Numbered from the stretch's first letter, positions 1 to 8,455 are shown. The stretch: 36,972 bases of DNA from Streptomyces panaciradicis (GCF_023516615.1 NZ_JAMGBF010000156.1:1-36972), one strand, 5' to 3'. Program-made: numbers and translations. The notes: generated from the sequence alone by a model not told the origin.

Positions 1-689
1 ATCGGCGGTGCGCCGGGGTGGCCGTAGGGCTGCCCGCCGTCCGCCGGGGCCGGGGCGGTGTCCGTGCCCGCGGCCGACGCGAGGGGCCGGCCGGCGCCGT
101 CGGTTCCCGTGGGTTCCGCGGCCTCCTGTCCCCAGGGCAGGCCCGCGCCCTCCGTCGCCCAGGGGGCGGCCGCGCCGCCGGGGAGGGTCGCCGGGGGTGT
201 CCCGCCCCACTGCTGGACCAGGGACGACGTGGTGAACTCGCCCGATTCGTCCGGAAGATCACCGCCTGCGACGGGGATCGACCACTGGCCGGTGACGTGC
301 CGGCCGGACCCGGGGCCGCCCTCCGCGCGCGGCGGCTCCTCGTAGGCCCACTGCTGCGTGGTGGCGGGGTTGTACGTGAACTGGTCGTTCCCGGCGCCGT
401 GCGGCACGGCGTTGGGGTCGGGCCACTGGGCGCCGTCGGCCGGTGCGCCCCAGGCGCCCGGGGCCTCGGGGTCGGTGCCCGGGCCCGGCGTGGACTGTAT
501 CTGCGGCGGCACGTAGCCGTGGCCGCGTGCGGCGAGCGGGCTGTCCGCGGCGGCGAGGAGCGCGTCGATGCCGCCCTCGGGAAGCTTCACGAACGCGGTC
601 GCGCCGTCGTCGTAGTCGCCCTGGGGCAGCGGGTCCCAGCGGCCGCCGCTCTGGGGCGGGGTGCCCTCTCCGTGCTGGTCGTCGGTCAC
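1..689 (-). CDS. Molybdenum hydroxylase iron-sulfur subunit, N-terminal part (cut by window edge)
   Basis: Open minus frame from a GTG at 687-689 to the window edge, 229 codons and no stop. The visible part is an acidic Pro/Gly/Ala-rich, probably disordered segment with recurrent Q/G-W motifs (QQWAYEE, TGQWSIP, VQQWGG); no cysteine cluster is seen yet. The start overlaps the stop of the upstream FAD subunit in a GTGA arrangement, so the two are translationally coupled. In xanthine/CO dehydrogenase families the FAD subunit gene adjoins the [2Fe-2S] subunit, so this is inferred to be an iron-sulfur subunit with an unusually long N-terminal extension; its ferredoxin domain would lie beyond position 1. 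The alternative is an unrelated disordered protein. The reading frame is secure, the function is inference from context and from recollection of similar Streptomyces proteins. Confidence 0.6.
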   Translation of the reverse strand, partial: MTDDQHGEGTPPQSGGRWDPLPQGDYDDGATAFVKLPEGGIDALLAAADSPLAARGHGYVPPQIQSTPGPGTDPEAPGAWGAPADGAQWPDPNAVPHGAGNDQFTYNPATTQQWAYEEPPRAEGGPGSGRHVTGQWSIPVAGGDLPDESGEFTTSSLVQQWGGTPPATLPGGAAAPWATEGAGLPWGQEAAEPTGTDGAGRPLASAAGTDTAPAPADGGQPYGHPGAPP

Positions 690-1579
690 GACAGCGCCCT
701 CCCCAGTGCTCGTCGGGCCAGTGCGGCGACGGTGCGCCGCAGGTGCAGAACGGCGGGCGGAAGCTGCGGTACGGAGCCGTCGGCCTCGGGGGCCGGGTCG
801 GGGATGCAGGCCGCGGCGACGTACTCGCCGAAGGCGTGCAGCGCCTCGGGGACGATCGCGCGGCCGTTGTCCCAGTCGATCAGCCGGGCCACCCACTGCT
901 CGGCGTCCAGCGGGCGCAGCGGCATCGGCGCTATGGCGCCGACGGCGCACCGCACGCCGCGCCGCGCGGGGTCCAGGACCAGGGCGACGGAGGCCATCGC
1001 ACGGCCCGGTCCGGTCCGGCCGGTCGCCTTCAGGAAGACCTGCGGCGCGTGCAGCAGGGGCACGCGCACGTACCCGATGAGTTCGCCGCCGCGCAGCATG
1101 TCGACGCCCGCCAGCAGGTGCGACACGGGGATCTCCCGGCGGGCTCCGCCCGGGCCCGCGATGATCAGTGTCGCCTCCAGGGCGGCCAGGACCGGCAGCG
1201 CGTCCCCGGTGGGCGCGGCCGTGGCGATGTTGCCGCCCAGGGTGCCCGCGTTGCGGATCTGCGGCGGGCCCGCGGCGCGGGCGGCGGCGGCCAGCGCCGG
1301 GATCAGGGCGGCGAAGTCGGGACGGCCCATGCGCGCGTGCGTGAGGCCGGCGCCGAGGAGTGCGTGCCCGTCCTGGTACTGCCAGCCGCGGATCTCGCTG
1401 ATGCGGCCCAGGCCGACCAGGGCGGCGGGCCTGAGCTGCCCGGAGTTGACGGCGGCCATGAGGTCGGTGCCGCCCGCCACGGGCACGGCGGCGGGCATGG
1501 CGACGAGGGCCGCCACGGCCTCGTTCAGCGTCGTGGGCAGCGTGACGGACTGCGCCGCCTGCGGTGCGTGCGTGGTCAA
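686..1579 (-). CDS. FAD-binding (medium) subunit of a xanthine/CO dehydrogenase-type molybdenum hydroxylase
   Basis: 297-residue protein that carries FAD and passes electrons between the iron-sulfur subunit and NAD or another acceptor in a cytoplasmic molybdenum hydroxylase. Two family signatures are visible: AGGTDLM at residues 35-41 and NAGTLGGNIA at 110-119, both of which contact FAD in the CoxM/XdhB family; the C-terminal half matches the CO dehydrogenase flavoprotein C-terminal domain. The frame is open far upstream; the TTG at 1577-1579 is chosen because a purine-rich GGGAAGGGG precedes it and the protein then begins just before the conserved domain. Its stop overlaps the next gene's GTG by 4 bp. 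The catalytic molybdopterin subunit is not in the window. The substrate cannot be told. Confidence 0.9.
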   Translation of the reverse strand: MTTHAPQAAQSVTLPTTLNEAVAALVAMPAAVPVAGGTDLMAAVNSGQLRPAALVGLGRISEIRGWQYQDGHALLGAGLTHARMGRPDFAALIPALAAAARAAGPPQIRNAGTLGGNIATAAPTGDALPVLAALEATLIIAGPGGARREIPVSHLLAGVDMLRGGELIGYVRVPLLHAPQVFLKATGRTGPGRAMASVALVLDPARRGVRCAVGAIAPMPLRPLDAEQWVARLIDWDNGRAIVPEALHAFGEYVAAACIPDPAPEADGSVPQLPPAVLHLRRTVAALARRALGRALS

Positions 1580-1839
1580 ACCGGCTGCCCCTTCCCGCTG
1601 CCCCACCTGGTCCCACCTGTGTTGCCGTACGGTACGTGCTGACAGGGCGGACGTGGCAACTCTGGCACATCTTCGGGGCACCCGAAGACGTGGGTCCACT
1701 ACGAGGCATTCGCCCCCGCCACCTGGGAGATGGTCCGTTTTGGCACGGCATCGCCGGTGCGCGCGAGTTGCCACTCTTCGGTGATGCTTACGACGGTTTT
1801 CCACCGCCCGTTCGGGAGGGCCGCCTGCCCGTTCGGGGA

Positions 1840-3492
1840 CTACCTGTTCGGGGGCGCGCCCTCGATCGGGCGGCCGGGCACCCCCGGGCGCCGCTGCCAC
1901 GGCCGCGGCCCGGACGGTGGCCGATAGCCGACCCCCAGGGCGTCCAGCCGCCGGTAGTGCTCGGCCATCCGCTCCTCGAATCCCGCGAAGTCCCGCTGCT
2001 CGGGGGCGGGCAGACGGCTCCAGGCGACCTCGGCGAACGCGGCGAGCCGGGGGAAGGCATGGTAGTCCACGCGCGCGTGGTCCTCCATCACCTCGGTCCA
2101 CACGTTGGCCTGCGCGCCGAGGACGTGCGCGGCCTCCTCGGGCGTCAACTCCGGCGGCACGGGCTCGAAACGGTAGACGTCCTCCAGGGTGCGGACGTAG
2201 CCGATGGGCACCGGCTCCTGCGCGCCCGCGTCCTGACGGTGGTCCAGATACACGTACTGCTCGGGGCACATGACGACGTCGTGGCCGGCCCGCGCGGCGG
2301 CGACCCCGCCCGCGTAGCCCCGCCAGGACGAGACCGCGGCACCCTTCGCGAGGCCGCCCTCGAGGATCTCGTCCCAGCCGATCAGACGGCGTCCGCGCGC
2401 GGTCAGCCAGGTGTCGAAGTGGCCGACGAACCACGCCTGGAGGCCGTCCTCGCCGTCGAGTCCGAGGTCACGGATGCGGGCCTGCGCGGTCGGGGACGCG
2501 GCCCACTGGTCCTTGAGGCACTCGTCGCCCCCGATGTGGACGAAACGCGAGAACCGCGCGGCGTCCGCGGGGAAGAGACCGAGCAGCTCCTCGAAGACGT
2601 CCTCGTAGAAACGCAGGGTGGTGTCGGTGGGGGCGAGTACGTGGGGAGAGATCCCCCAGTCGTCCCAGACGCAGAGGGCGGTGGTGTCGACGACGTCGGT
2701 GTTGCCCAGTTCCGGGTACGCGGCGATGGCGGCCTGCGAGTGCCCCGGTACGTCGATCTCGGGGACGACGGTGACATGCCGCTCGGCGGCGTAGGCGACG
2801 ATCTCCCGGATGTCGTCCTGGGTGTAGAAGCCACCGTGGGGTTTGCGCTCCCACAGCGGTGAGGCCCGGTGGCCGAATCTCGTCCGCGCCCGCCAGGCGC
2901 CGACCTCGGTCAGCCGGGGGTACTTGAGGATCTCCACGCGCCAGCCCTGGTCGTCCGTCAAGTGCAGGTGCAGGGCGTTGAGTTTGTGCGCGGCCATCAG
3001 GTCCAGGTAGCGCAGGACGCCGTCCTTGGGCATGAAGTGCCGGGCCACGTCGAGCATGAGGCCGCGCCAGCGGAAGCGGGGCGCGTCGCGCACGGTGACC
3101 GCGGGCACCTCCCACTGCCGCCCGGAGGTGACGGGGGCGCGGCGGAAGGCGTCGGGACCGAGGAGCTGGCGCAGGGTCTGGGCGGCGTGGAACAGTCCGG
3201 GCTCGGCGGCGGCCCGCAGCGTGATCGCGTGCCGGTCGACGGTCAGGCCGTAGCCCTCGGGGTCGTCGGACTCCCGCGGGTCGAGGCGCAGGACGATGCC
3301 GTCGCGGTCGCCGGGGTGCGGCGGCAGCGGCAGCCCGGTCGCCGCGCCGACGGTGGCGCGCAGCCACTGCGCCACCCGCTCGGTGCCCGGCCCCGCGTCG
3401 ATGCCGGAACCGGCGTCGAGCAGATGGGCCGCGCCCTCGCCCGGCGGCGAGAACTCGGCGGGCGCGGGAATCAGCCCCGTCCGTACCGTCAC
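1840..3492 (-). CDS. Beta-N-acetylhexosaminidase, GH20, cytoplasmic
   Basis: 550-residue glycoside hydrolase family 20 enzyme removing terminal beta-linked GlcNAc (or GalNAc) from chito-oligosaccharides or cell-wall fragments. Seen: an N-terminal GH20b-like domain (about 1-135), then the (beta/alpha)8 barrel beginning RWRGLMLDVARHF at 141-153. HIGGDE at 319-324 holds the Asp-Glu catalytic pair (D323, E324) used for substrate-assisted catalysis. No signal peptide is visible, so it probably acts on imported sugars. The start is a GTG at 3490-3492 with GAGGGG just upstream; an overlapping ATG is out of frame. It is transcribed alone, with 260 bp before the FAD-subunit gene and a terminator upstream belonging to the preceding operon. 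It corresponds, from memory, to SCO2943. Confidence 0.93.
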   Translation of the reverse strand: MTVRTGLIPAPAEFSPPGEGAAHLLDAGSGIDAGPGTERVAQWLRATVGAATGLPLPPHPGDRDGIVLRLDPRESDDPEGYGLTVDRHAITLRAAAEPGLFHAAQTLRQLLGPDAFRRAPVTSGRQWEVPAVTVRDAPRFRWRGLMLDVARHFMPKDGVLRYLDLMAAHKLNALHLHLTDDQGWRVEILKYPRLTEVGAWRARTRFGHRASPLWERKPHGGFYTQDDIREIVAYAAERHVTVVPEIDVPGHSQAAIAAYPELGNTDVVDTTALCVWDDWGISPHVLAPTDTTLRFYEDVFEELLGLFPADAARFSRFVHIGGDECLKDQWAASPTAQARIRDLGLDGEDGLQAWFVGHFDTWLTARGRRLIGWDEILEGGLAKGAAVSSWRGYAGGVAAARAGHDVVMCPEQYVYLDHRQDAGAQEPVPIGYVRTLEDVYRFEPVPPELTPEEAAHVLGAQANVWTEVMEDHARVDYHAFPRLAAFAEVAWSRLPAPEQRDFAGFEERMAEHYRRLDALGVGYRPPSGPRPWQRRPGVPGRPIEGAPPNR

Positions 3493-3517
3493 ATCAGCCC
3501 CTCAGCGTCGCGCAAAA

Positions 3518-3553
3518 GGTCCCCGGGGCACGCCGGAAGGCGCCCCGGGGACC
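3518..3553 (-). terminator. Intrinsic terminator of the yqgE-DUF3039 operon
   Basis: Perfect 12-bp inverted repeat (3518-3529 with 3542-3553; arm GGTCCCCGGGGC) with a 12-nt loop. On the minus strand it is followed at once by TTTTGCG, and it lies about 30 nt after the DUF3039 stop codon. It separates that operon from the hexosaminidase gene. Confidence 0.85.
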
Positions 3554-3582
3554 CGACGGATCCCGGCCGGAGACCGGCGGGG

Positions 3583-3867
3583 CTACTTGTCGCCGCCCTT
3601 GCCCTTGTCGCCGCCGCCGGCGCCCATGGAGTCGTAGATCTCCTTGCACATGGGACACACGGGGTACTTCTTCGGGTCGCGGCCCGGCACCCAGACCTTG
3701 CCGCACAGCGCCACGACGGGGGTCCCGTCGAGGGCGCTCGCCATGATCTTGTCCTTCTGGACGTAGTGGGCGAAGCGCTCGTGGTCGCCGTCGCCGTGGG
3801 ACACCTGTGGCGTCGGCTCTACGAGGGTCCCCGTACCAGTCCCGCGCTCGGGCTCGAGAGTGCTCAT
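3583..3867 (-). CDS. DUF3039 small zinc-ribbon-like protein
   Basis: 94-residue protein of the actinobacterial DUF3039 family, function unknown. The core has a conserved stretch (HERFAHYVQKDKIM...) followed by single cysteines, at ALCGK, and CPMC in VCPMCKEIYDSM, that could form a metal site; the tail is Gly/Lys-rich. The ATG at 3865-3867 (MSTLEPERG) is preferred since it matches family members I remember. An ATG at 3895-3897 in the same frame would give 104 residues and overlaps the upstream yqgE stop as TGATG, so coupled translation from there is possible. Cotranscription with yqgE is very likely. Confidence 0.85.
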   Translation of the reverse strand: MSTLEPERGTGTGTLVEPTPQVSHGDGDHERFAHYVQKDKIMASALDGTPVVALCGKVWVPGRDPKKYPVCPMCKEIYDSMGAGGGDKGKGGDK

Positions 3868-3896
3868 GCCGCCAAGGGTACTGAAGCTCACACGCA

Positions 3897-4469
3897 TCAG
3901 TTGAGCGAAGGGTCGTCCGGGTACGTGGCCACCATCGCGAGCTCGTTGCGCTGCCGGCGCAGGACCTCGCGCCAGAGCCGCTCGGGGGCCGGCGAGGAGA
4001 CGTCGCCGGGCTCGGACTCCACCACGTACCAGGCGCCGTCGACCAGCTCGTCCTCCAGCTGGCCCGGGCCCCAGCCCGCGTACCCGGCGAAGATCCGCAG
4101 CGAGCCGACGGCCGAGGCGAGCAGCTCCGGCGGTGCCTCCAGGTCGACCAGGCCGATCGCGCCGTGCACCCGGCGCCAGCCGAGCGGGGCGCCGTCGGCC
4201 GAGGAGCCGCCGGGGATGACGGCGACGCCGAGCGCCGAGTCGAGCGAGACAGGGCCGCCCTGGAAGACCACGCCGGGCTCACCGGCCAGGTCCGCCCAGC
4301 CCTCCAGGATGTCCCCGACGTCCACCGGCGTCGGACGGTTGAGGACGACACCGAGGGAGCCCTCCTCGTCGTGGTCGAGAAGGAGCACCACCGCACGGTC
4401 GAAGTTCGGGTCCGCCAGGGCGGGTGTTGCCACGAGCAACCGCCCTGTGAGCGAGGACACCTCGGTCAT
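3897..4469 (-). CDS. YqgE/AlgH family protein (DUF179)
   Basis: 190-residue protein of the widespread YqgE/AlgH family, whose biochemical role is unsettled. Family features visible: SLTGRLLVATPALADPNFDR near the N terminus, VVLLLDHDEEGSLGVVLNRP, and FQGGPVS in the middle. The start ATG at 4467-4469 (MTEVSS) places the conserved domain right after the start; ATGs at 4478 and 4511 are in frame but add non-conserved residues. It is the first gene of a two-gene unit with the DUF3039 gene and is divergent from murA across about 250 bp. Confidence 0.88.
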   Translation of the reverse strand: MTEVSSLTGRLLVATPALADPNFDRAVVLLLDHDEEGSLGVVLNRPTPVDVGDILEGWADLAGEPGVVFQGGPVSLDSALGVAVIPGGSSADGAPLGWRRVHGAIGLVDLEAPPELLASAVGSLRIFAGYAGWGPGQLEDELVDGAWYVVESEPGDVSSPAPERLWREVLRRQRNELAMVATYPDDPSLN

Positions 4470-4722
4470 GCCAGACATGATCCCGCATCTTGCGGCGACT
4501 CGGGGAGGCAATGGGGGTAAGAAGGGTGATTGCAGCTCAGGGTGCGAGGAAGCGCGCCGGGCGCACGCGGGCCGCCGGTGACCCCATGTGCCCGACAGGG
4601 AACGGCCCGTGTTGTGACACAGCTATGACGTAGCTGGGCCGTACTCGGGCTTACTCAAGGGGGGTGGGCGGCGATTACTCTTCCCTTCTGGCCCCTGCCC
4701 CACTCATCGGAACGCGAGTTAC

Positions 4723-6063
4723 ATGACCGTCAACGACGATGTCCTGCTTGTCCACGGCGGAACCCCGCTGGAGGGCGAGATCCGTGTCCGCGGTGCGAAG
4801 AACCTCGTACCGAAGGCCATGGTCGCCGCCCTGCTGGGCAGCTCGCCGAGTCGACTGCGCAACGTTCCGGACATCCGTGACGTGCGTGTCGTACGCGGTC
4901 TGCTGCAACTGCACGGGGTGACGGTCCGTCCGGGTGAGGAGCCGGGCGAGCTGGTGATGGACCCGTCGCACGTCGAGAGCGCGAACGTCGCCGACATCGA
5001 TGCCCACGCCGGTTCGAGCCGTATCCCGATCCTCTTCTGCGGCCCCCTGCTGCACCGCCTCGGCCACGCCTTCATCCCCGGTCTCGGCGGCTGCGACATC
5101 GGCGGCCGGCCCATCGACTTCCACTTCGAGGTGCTGCGGCAGTTCGGCGCGCGGATCGAGAAGCGCGCGGACGGGCAGTACCTGGAGGCGCCGCAGCGGC
5201 TGCGCGGCACGAAGATCCGGCTGCCGTACCCGTCCGTCGGCGCCACCGAGCAGGTGCTGCTGACGGCGGTGCTGGCCGAGGGCGTGACGGAGCTGTCCAA
5301 CGCGGCCGTCGAGCCGGAGATCGAGGACCTGATCTGCGTCCTGCAGAAAATGGGCGCGATCATCGCGATGGACACCGACCGCACCATCCGCATCACCGGT
5401 GTGGACACCCTCGGCGGCTACAACCACCGCGCGCTGCCGGACCGGCTGGAGGCGGCCTCCTGGGCGTCCGCGGCGCTGGCGACCGAGGGCGACATCTACG
5501 TCCACGGCGCCCAGCAGCGCTCGATGATGACGTTCCTGAACACCTACCGCAAGGTGGGCGGTGCCTTCGAGATCGACGACCAGGGCATCCGCTTCTGGCA
5601 CCCCGGCGGGCAGCTGAAGTCCATCGCGCTGGAGACGGACGTGCACCCGGGCTTCCAGACCGACTGGCAGCAGCCGCTCGTGGTCGCCCTGACGCAGGCC
5701 ACGGGCCTGTCCATCATCCACGAGACCGTGTACGAGTCCCGGCTCGGCTTCACCTCCGCGCTGAACCAGATGGGCGCCCACATCCAGCTCTACCGCGAGT
5801 GCCTGGGCGGCTCGAACTGCCGCTTCGGCCAGCGCAACTTCCTGCACTCGGCCGTCGTCTCCGGCCCGACCAAGCTGCAGGGCGCCGACCTGGTCATCCC
5901 CGACCTGCGCGGCGGCTTCTCGTACCTGATCGCCGCCCTCGCGGCCCAGGGCACCTCCCGCGTCCACGGCATCGACCTGATCAACCGCGGCTACGAGAAC
6001 TTCATGGAGAAGCTCGTGGAACTCGGCGCCAAGGTCGAACTCCCCGGCAAGGCGCTCGGCTGA
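4723..6063 (+). CDS. murA: UDP-N-acetylglucosamine 1-carboxyvinyltransferase (MurA)
   Basis: 446 residues. Catalyses the first committed step of peptidoglycan synthesis, transfer of enolpyruvate from PEP to UDP-GlcNAc in the cytoplasm. Visible: RVRGAKN at 21-27, matching the substrate-binding Lys-Asn motif of EPSP synthase-fold enzymes, and GGCDIGGRP at 122-130, whose Cys124 corresponds to the fosfomycin-target cysteine, so the enzyme should be fosfomycin sensitive. The R/G-rich C terminus (PDLRGGFSYLIAALAAQG) is typical. ATG at 4723 follows a weak GCGAG ribosome site. It is monocistronic: a strong hairpin follows 14 bp after the stop and hupA converges. A 6-bp inverted repeat (CAGCTA-N5-TAGCTG, 4620-4636) lies upstream with unknown role. 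Confidence 0.97.
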   Translation: MTVNDDVLLVHGGTPLEGEIRVRGAKNLVPKAMVAALLGSSPSRLRNVPDIRDVRVVRGLLQLHGVTVRPGEEPGELVMDPSHVESANVADIDAHAGSSRIPILFCGPLLHRLGHAFIPGLGGCDIGGRPIDFHFEVLRQFGARIEKRADGQYLEAPQRLRGTKIRLPYPSVGATEQVLLTAVLAEGVTELSNAAVEPEIEDLICVLQKMGAIIAMDTDRTIRITGVDTLGGYNHRALPDRLEAASWASAALATEGDIYVHGAQQRSMMTFLNTYRKVGGAFEIDDQGIRFWHPGGQLKSIALETDVHPGFQTDWQQPLVVALTQATGLSIIHETVYESRLGFTSALNQMGAHIQLYRECLGGSNCRFGQRNFLHSAVVSGPTKLQGADLVIPDLRGGFSYLIAALAAQGTSRVHGIDLINRGYENFMEKLVELGAKVELPGKALG

Positions 6064-6076
6064 GCGTAGTCATGGC

Positions 6077-6115
6077 GATGGGGCGGTCACCCGGGAACCG
6101 GGTGACCGCCCCATC
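6077..6115. terminator. Bidirectional terminator between murA and hupA
   Basis: Perfect 18-bp stem (6077-6094 with 6098-6115) around a 3-nt GAA loop, beginning 14 bp after the murA stop. There is no clear T tract, as is common for Streptomyces terminators. It can serve both convergent genes. Confidence 0.85.
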
Positions 6116-6129
6116 GGCGTTTCAGGTGT

Positions 6130-6185
6130 CGCCCCTGAAAGGGGCGCGGGGAACTGCGCGACCGGCCACGGCCGGCCCGCAGTCG
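6130..6185. repeat. Dispersed Streptomyces intergenic repeat (GGGGCGCGGGGAACTGCGCG type)
   Basis: Holds the string GGGGCGCGGGGAACTGCGCG (6141-6160), flanked by two small hairpins: CGCCCC-TGAAA-GGGGCG (6130-6146) and CCGGCC-AC-GGCCGG (6162-6175). I recall this string recurring in many Streptomyces 3' intergenic regions; only one copy lies in this window, so the repeat claim rests on memory. Confidence 0.5.
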
Positions 6186-6238
6186 CCCACGACGCTCCTC
6201 GCCACGGCGCTCCGAAAAGGGCGCCCGAAGCGGAGCGC

Positions 6239-6520
6239 TTACTTGCCCTTGGCGGCTTCCTTGAGCTTCGAGCCCGCGGAGACCTTCACGCTGTAGCCGG
6301 CCGGGATCTGGATCGGGTCGCCGGTCTGCGGGTTGCGCGCGGTGCGAGCGGCACGGTGTGTGCGCTCGAAGGTCAGGAAGCCGGGGATGGTGACCTTCTC
6401 GTCGCCCTTGGAGACGATGTCGCCCACGACCTCGGCGAACGCGGCCAGAACGGCGTCGGCGTCCTTGCGGGTCACCTCGGCGCGGTCGGCCAGCGCGGCC
6501 ACCAGCTCACTGCGGTTCAT
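6239..6520 (-). CDS. hupA: HU-family nucleoid-associated DNA-binding protein
   Basis: 93-residue histone-like protein that bends and compacts DNA. The whole HU fold is present: MNRSELVAALADRAEVTRKDADAVL (helices 1-2), the beta-arm region GFLTFERTHRAARTARNPQTG with the intercalating proline motif NPQTG, and a short Lys-rich tail (KLKEAAKGK). The length equals normal HU, unlike the long-tailed HupS of Streptomyces. The start ATG at 6518-6520 has CGGGAG upstream; longer in-frame starts lack conservation. Stop TAA. It converges on murA. By position it corresponds to SCO2950 (HupA). Confidence 0.95.
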   Translation of the reverse strand: MNRSELVAALADRAEVTRKDADAVLAAFAEVVGDIVSKGDEKVTIPGFLTFERTHRAARTARNPQTGDPIQIPAGYSVKVSAGSKLKEAAKGK

Positions 6521-6842
6521 GTTGTTACTCCCGTGTTCTTCTTGCCGTTGGGGTGTGCCACCCGGCGAGAGCCGCATGGTGGCACAGCGAAGCCGATGCG
6601 CTCGCGCCCAGGGACGCATCCTGCCCCTACCTGCGACGGGAAAGCCAATCCGGCACCCGTCGGAGGCGTGAGAACACCCGAGGGAGTCACACGAAGGAGG
6701 GCCTGGAGGCCTGAGCGCGGCGCCGCCACCCTAGAGGGTGGCGCCGGACGCCTGGTTCCACGACTCGCCGTATGCCGGTCGTGGTGATGCTCACAAGCCC
6801 GCGCACGCCATGGCCGGGCCTACTAGGCACCGTACGCCACGT
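6521..6842. other. Intergenic region upstream of hupA, downstream of malic enzyme gene
   Basis: 322 bp without a convincing gene. It contains the hupA ribosome site and presumably its promoter, for which I see no clear hexamer pair. It also holds a dyad CGCCACCCT-AG-AGGGTGGCG at 6724-6743, about 100 bp after the malic enzyme stop, which may be a terminator or a protein site. Confidence 0.5.
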
Positions 6843-8258
6843 CTAGGGGGCGACGCCCGCCGCCTTGGCCGCCTCGCGCACCGCTCCGGCCACCGCGCCC
6901 GCGACCTTGTCGTTGAAGACGCTGGGGACGATGTAGTTCGGGTTGAGCTCGTCCTCGGTCACGACCTCCGCGAGAGCGGTCGCCGCGGCCAGCATCATCT
7001 CGGTGTTGACGGTGCGGGACTGGGCGTCCAGCAGGCCGCGGAAGACGCCCGGGAAGACCAGCACGTTGTTGATCTGGTTCGGGAAGTCGGAGCGGCCGGT
7101 GGCCACGACCGCCGCCGTCTGACGGGCGATCGCCGGGTCCACCTCGGGGTCGGGGTTCGCGAGCGCGAACACGATGGCGCCGTCGGCCATCGCGGCCACG
7201 TCGTCGCCGTCGAGGACGTTCGGGGCGGAGACGCCGATGAAGACGTCCGCTCCGCGAACGGCCTCCTTCAGCGTGCCGGTCAGCCCCTCGGGGTTGGTGT
7301 TGTCGGCGATCCAGCGCAGCGGCGAGTCGGCGGCGGCCTCGCGCAGGTCGTCGCGGCCGGCGTGCACGACGCCGCGGATGTCGGCGACGACGGCGTTCTT
7401 CACGCCGGCGGCGAGCAGCAGCTTGAGGATGGCGGTGCCGGCCGCGCCGGCGCCGGACATCACGACCCGGATGTTCTCGATCGGCTTTCCGGTGCAGCGC
7501 AGCGCGTTCTTCAGGGCGGCCAGGACCACGATCGCGGTGCCGTGCTGGTCGTCGTGGAAGACGGGGATGTCCAGGGCCTCGCGCAGCCGCGCCTCGATCT
7601 CGAAGCAGCGGGGGGCGGAGATGTCCTCGAGGTTGATGCCGGCGAACCCGGGTGCGATCGCCTTGACGATCTCGACGATCGCGTCGGTGTCCTGGGTGTC
7701 GAGGCAGATGGGCCAGGCGTCGATGCCGGCGAACCGCTTGAACAGGGCCGCCTTGCCCTCCATGACCGGCAGGGCGGCCTTGGGGCCGATGTTGCCCAGG
7801 CCCAGCACGGCCGAGCCGTCCGTCACGACCGCAACGGAGTTGCGCTTGATGGTCAGACGGCGGGCGTCCTCGGGGTTCTCGGCGATCGCCATGCAGACGC
7901 GGGCCACACCCGGGGTGTAGACCATGGACAGGTCGTCACGGTTGCGGATGGGGTGCTTCGACGCCATCTCGATCTTGCCGCCGAGGTGCATCAGGAAGGT
8001 ACGGTCGGAGACCTTGCCGAGGGTGACGCCCTCGATGCCCCGCAGCTTCTCGACGATCTCCTCGGCGTGGGCCGTGGAGGTGGCGGCGATGGTGACGTCG
8101 ATCCGGAGCTTCTCGTGGCCGGAGGCGGTGACGTCGAGGCCGGTCACCGAGCCTCCGGAGGACTCCACGGCGGTGGTGAGCTGCGATACGGCGGTTCCGC
8201 TCGCGGGCACCTCCAGCCGGACCGTCATCGAGTAGGAGACGCTGGGCGCCGTTGCCAT
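6843..8258 (-). CDS. NAD-dependent malic enzyme with N-terminal ACT-like domain
   Basis: 471 residues. Oxidative decarboxylation of malate to pyruvate with NAD(P) reduction, linking the TCA cycle to pyruvate. Domains: an ACT-like regulatory domain (about 8-85, SYSMTVRLEVP...), the malic N-terminal domain with SMVYTPGVA (111-119) and GNIGPKAALPVMEGK, metal-binding NLEDISAP (209-216) and FHDDQHGTA (234-242), then a Rossmann domain with GAGAAG (269-274). The ACT domain suggests allosteric control by a small ligand, not identified. ATG at 8256-8258 follows GAGGAAG. It resembles the SCO2951 NAD-malic enzyme; cofactor preference is taken from that recollection. The upstream region carries a structured RNA element. 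Confidence 0.92.
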   Translation of the reverse strand: MATAPSVSYSMTVRLEVPASGTAVSQLTTAVESSGGSVTGLDVTASGHEKLRIDVTIAATSTAHAEEIVEKLRGIEGVTLGKVSDRTFLMHLGGKIEMASKHPIRNRDDLSMVYTPGVARVCMAIAENPEDARRLTIKRNSVAVVTDGSAVLGLGNIGPKAALPVMEGKAALFKRFAGIDAWPICLDTQDTDAIVEIVKAIAPGFAGINLEDISAPRCFEIEARLREALDIPVFHDDQHGTAIVVLAALKNALRCTGKPIENIRVVMSGAGAAGTAILKLLLAAGVKNAVVADIRGVVHAGRDDLREAAADSPLRWIADNTNPEGLTGTLKEAVRGADVFIGVSAPNVLDGDDVAAMADGAIVFALANPDPEVDPAIARQTAAVVATGRSDFPNQINNVLVFPGVFRGLLDAQSRTVNTEMMLAAATALAEVVTEDELNPNYIVPSVFNDKVAGAVAGAVREAAKAAGVAP

Positions 8259-8424
8259 GGCCGACTTCCTCTGCTTTCACCGTGTGACGCTGGTATGCCG
8301 TCCGATCGTCGCACCTACCCCTGAGTACGCGGTAGCCGCCTTGGATTGCGGACGTTTTGTTCACAGGGTGGTGGCGTTTTCGGAAAGCGGATTCCACCAT
8401 ACGAGAAGTGATCAGGCAAGGAAA

Positions 8425-8455
8425 GAGGCCCACGTCACGACGTGACGTGGGCCTC
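8425..8455 (-). terminator. Intrinsic terminator downstream of the helicase gene and RNA element
   Basis: Perfect 14-bp stem (8425-8438 with 8442-8455; arm GAGGCCCACGTCAC) and a 3-nt loop. On the minus strand it is followed by TTTCCTTG. It lies about 160 bp after the helicase stop and 167 bp before the malic enzyme start. Confidence 0.85.
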
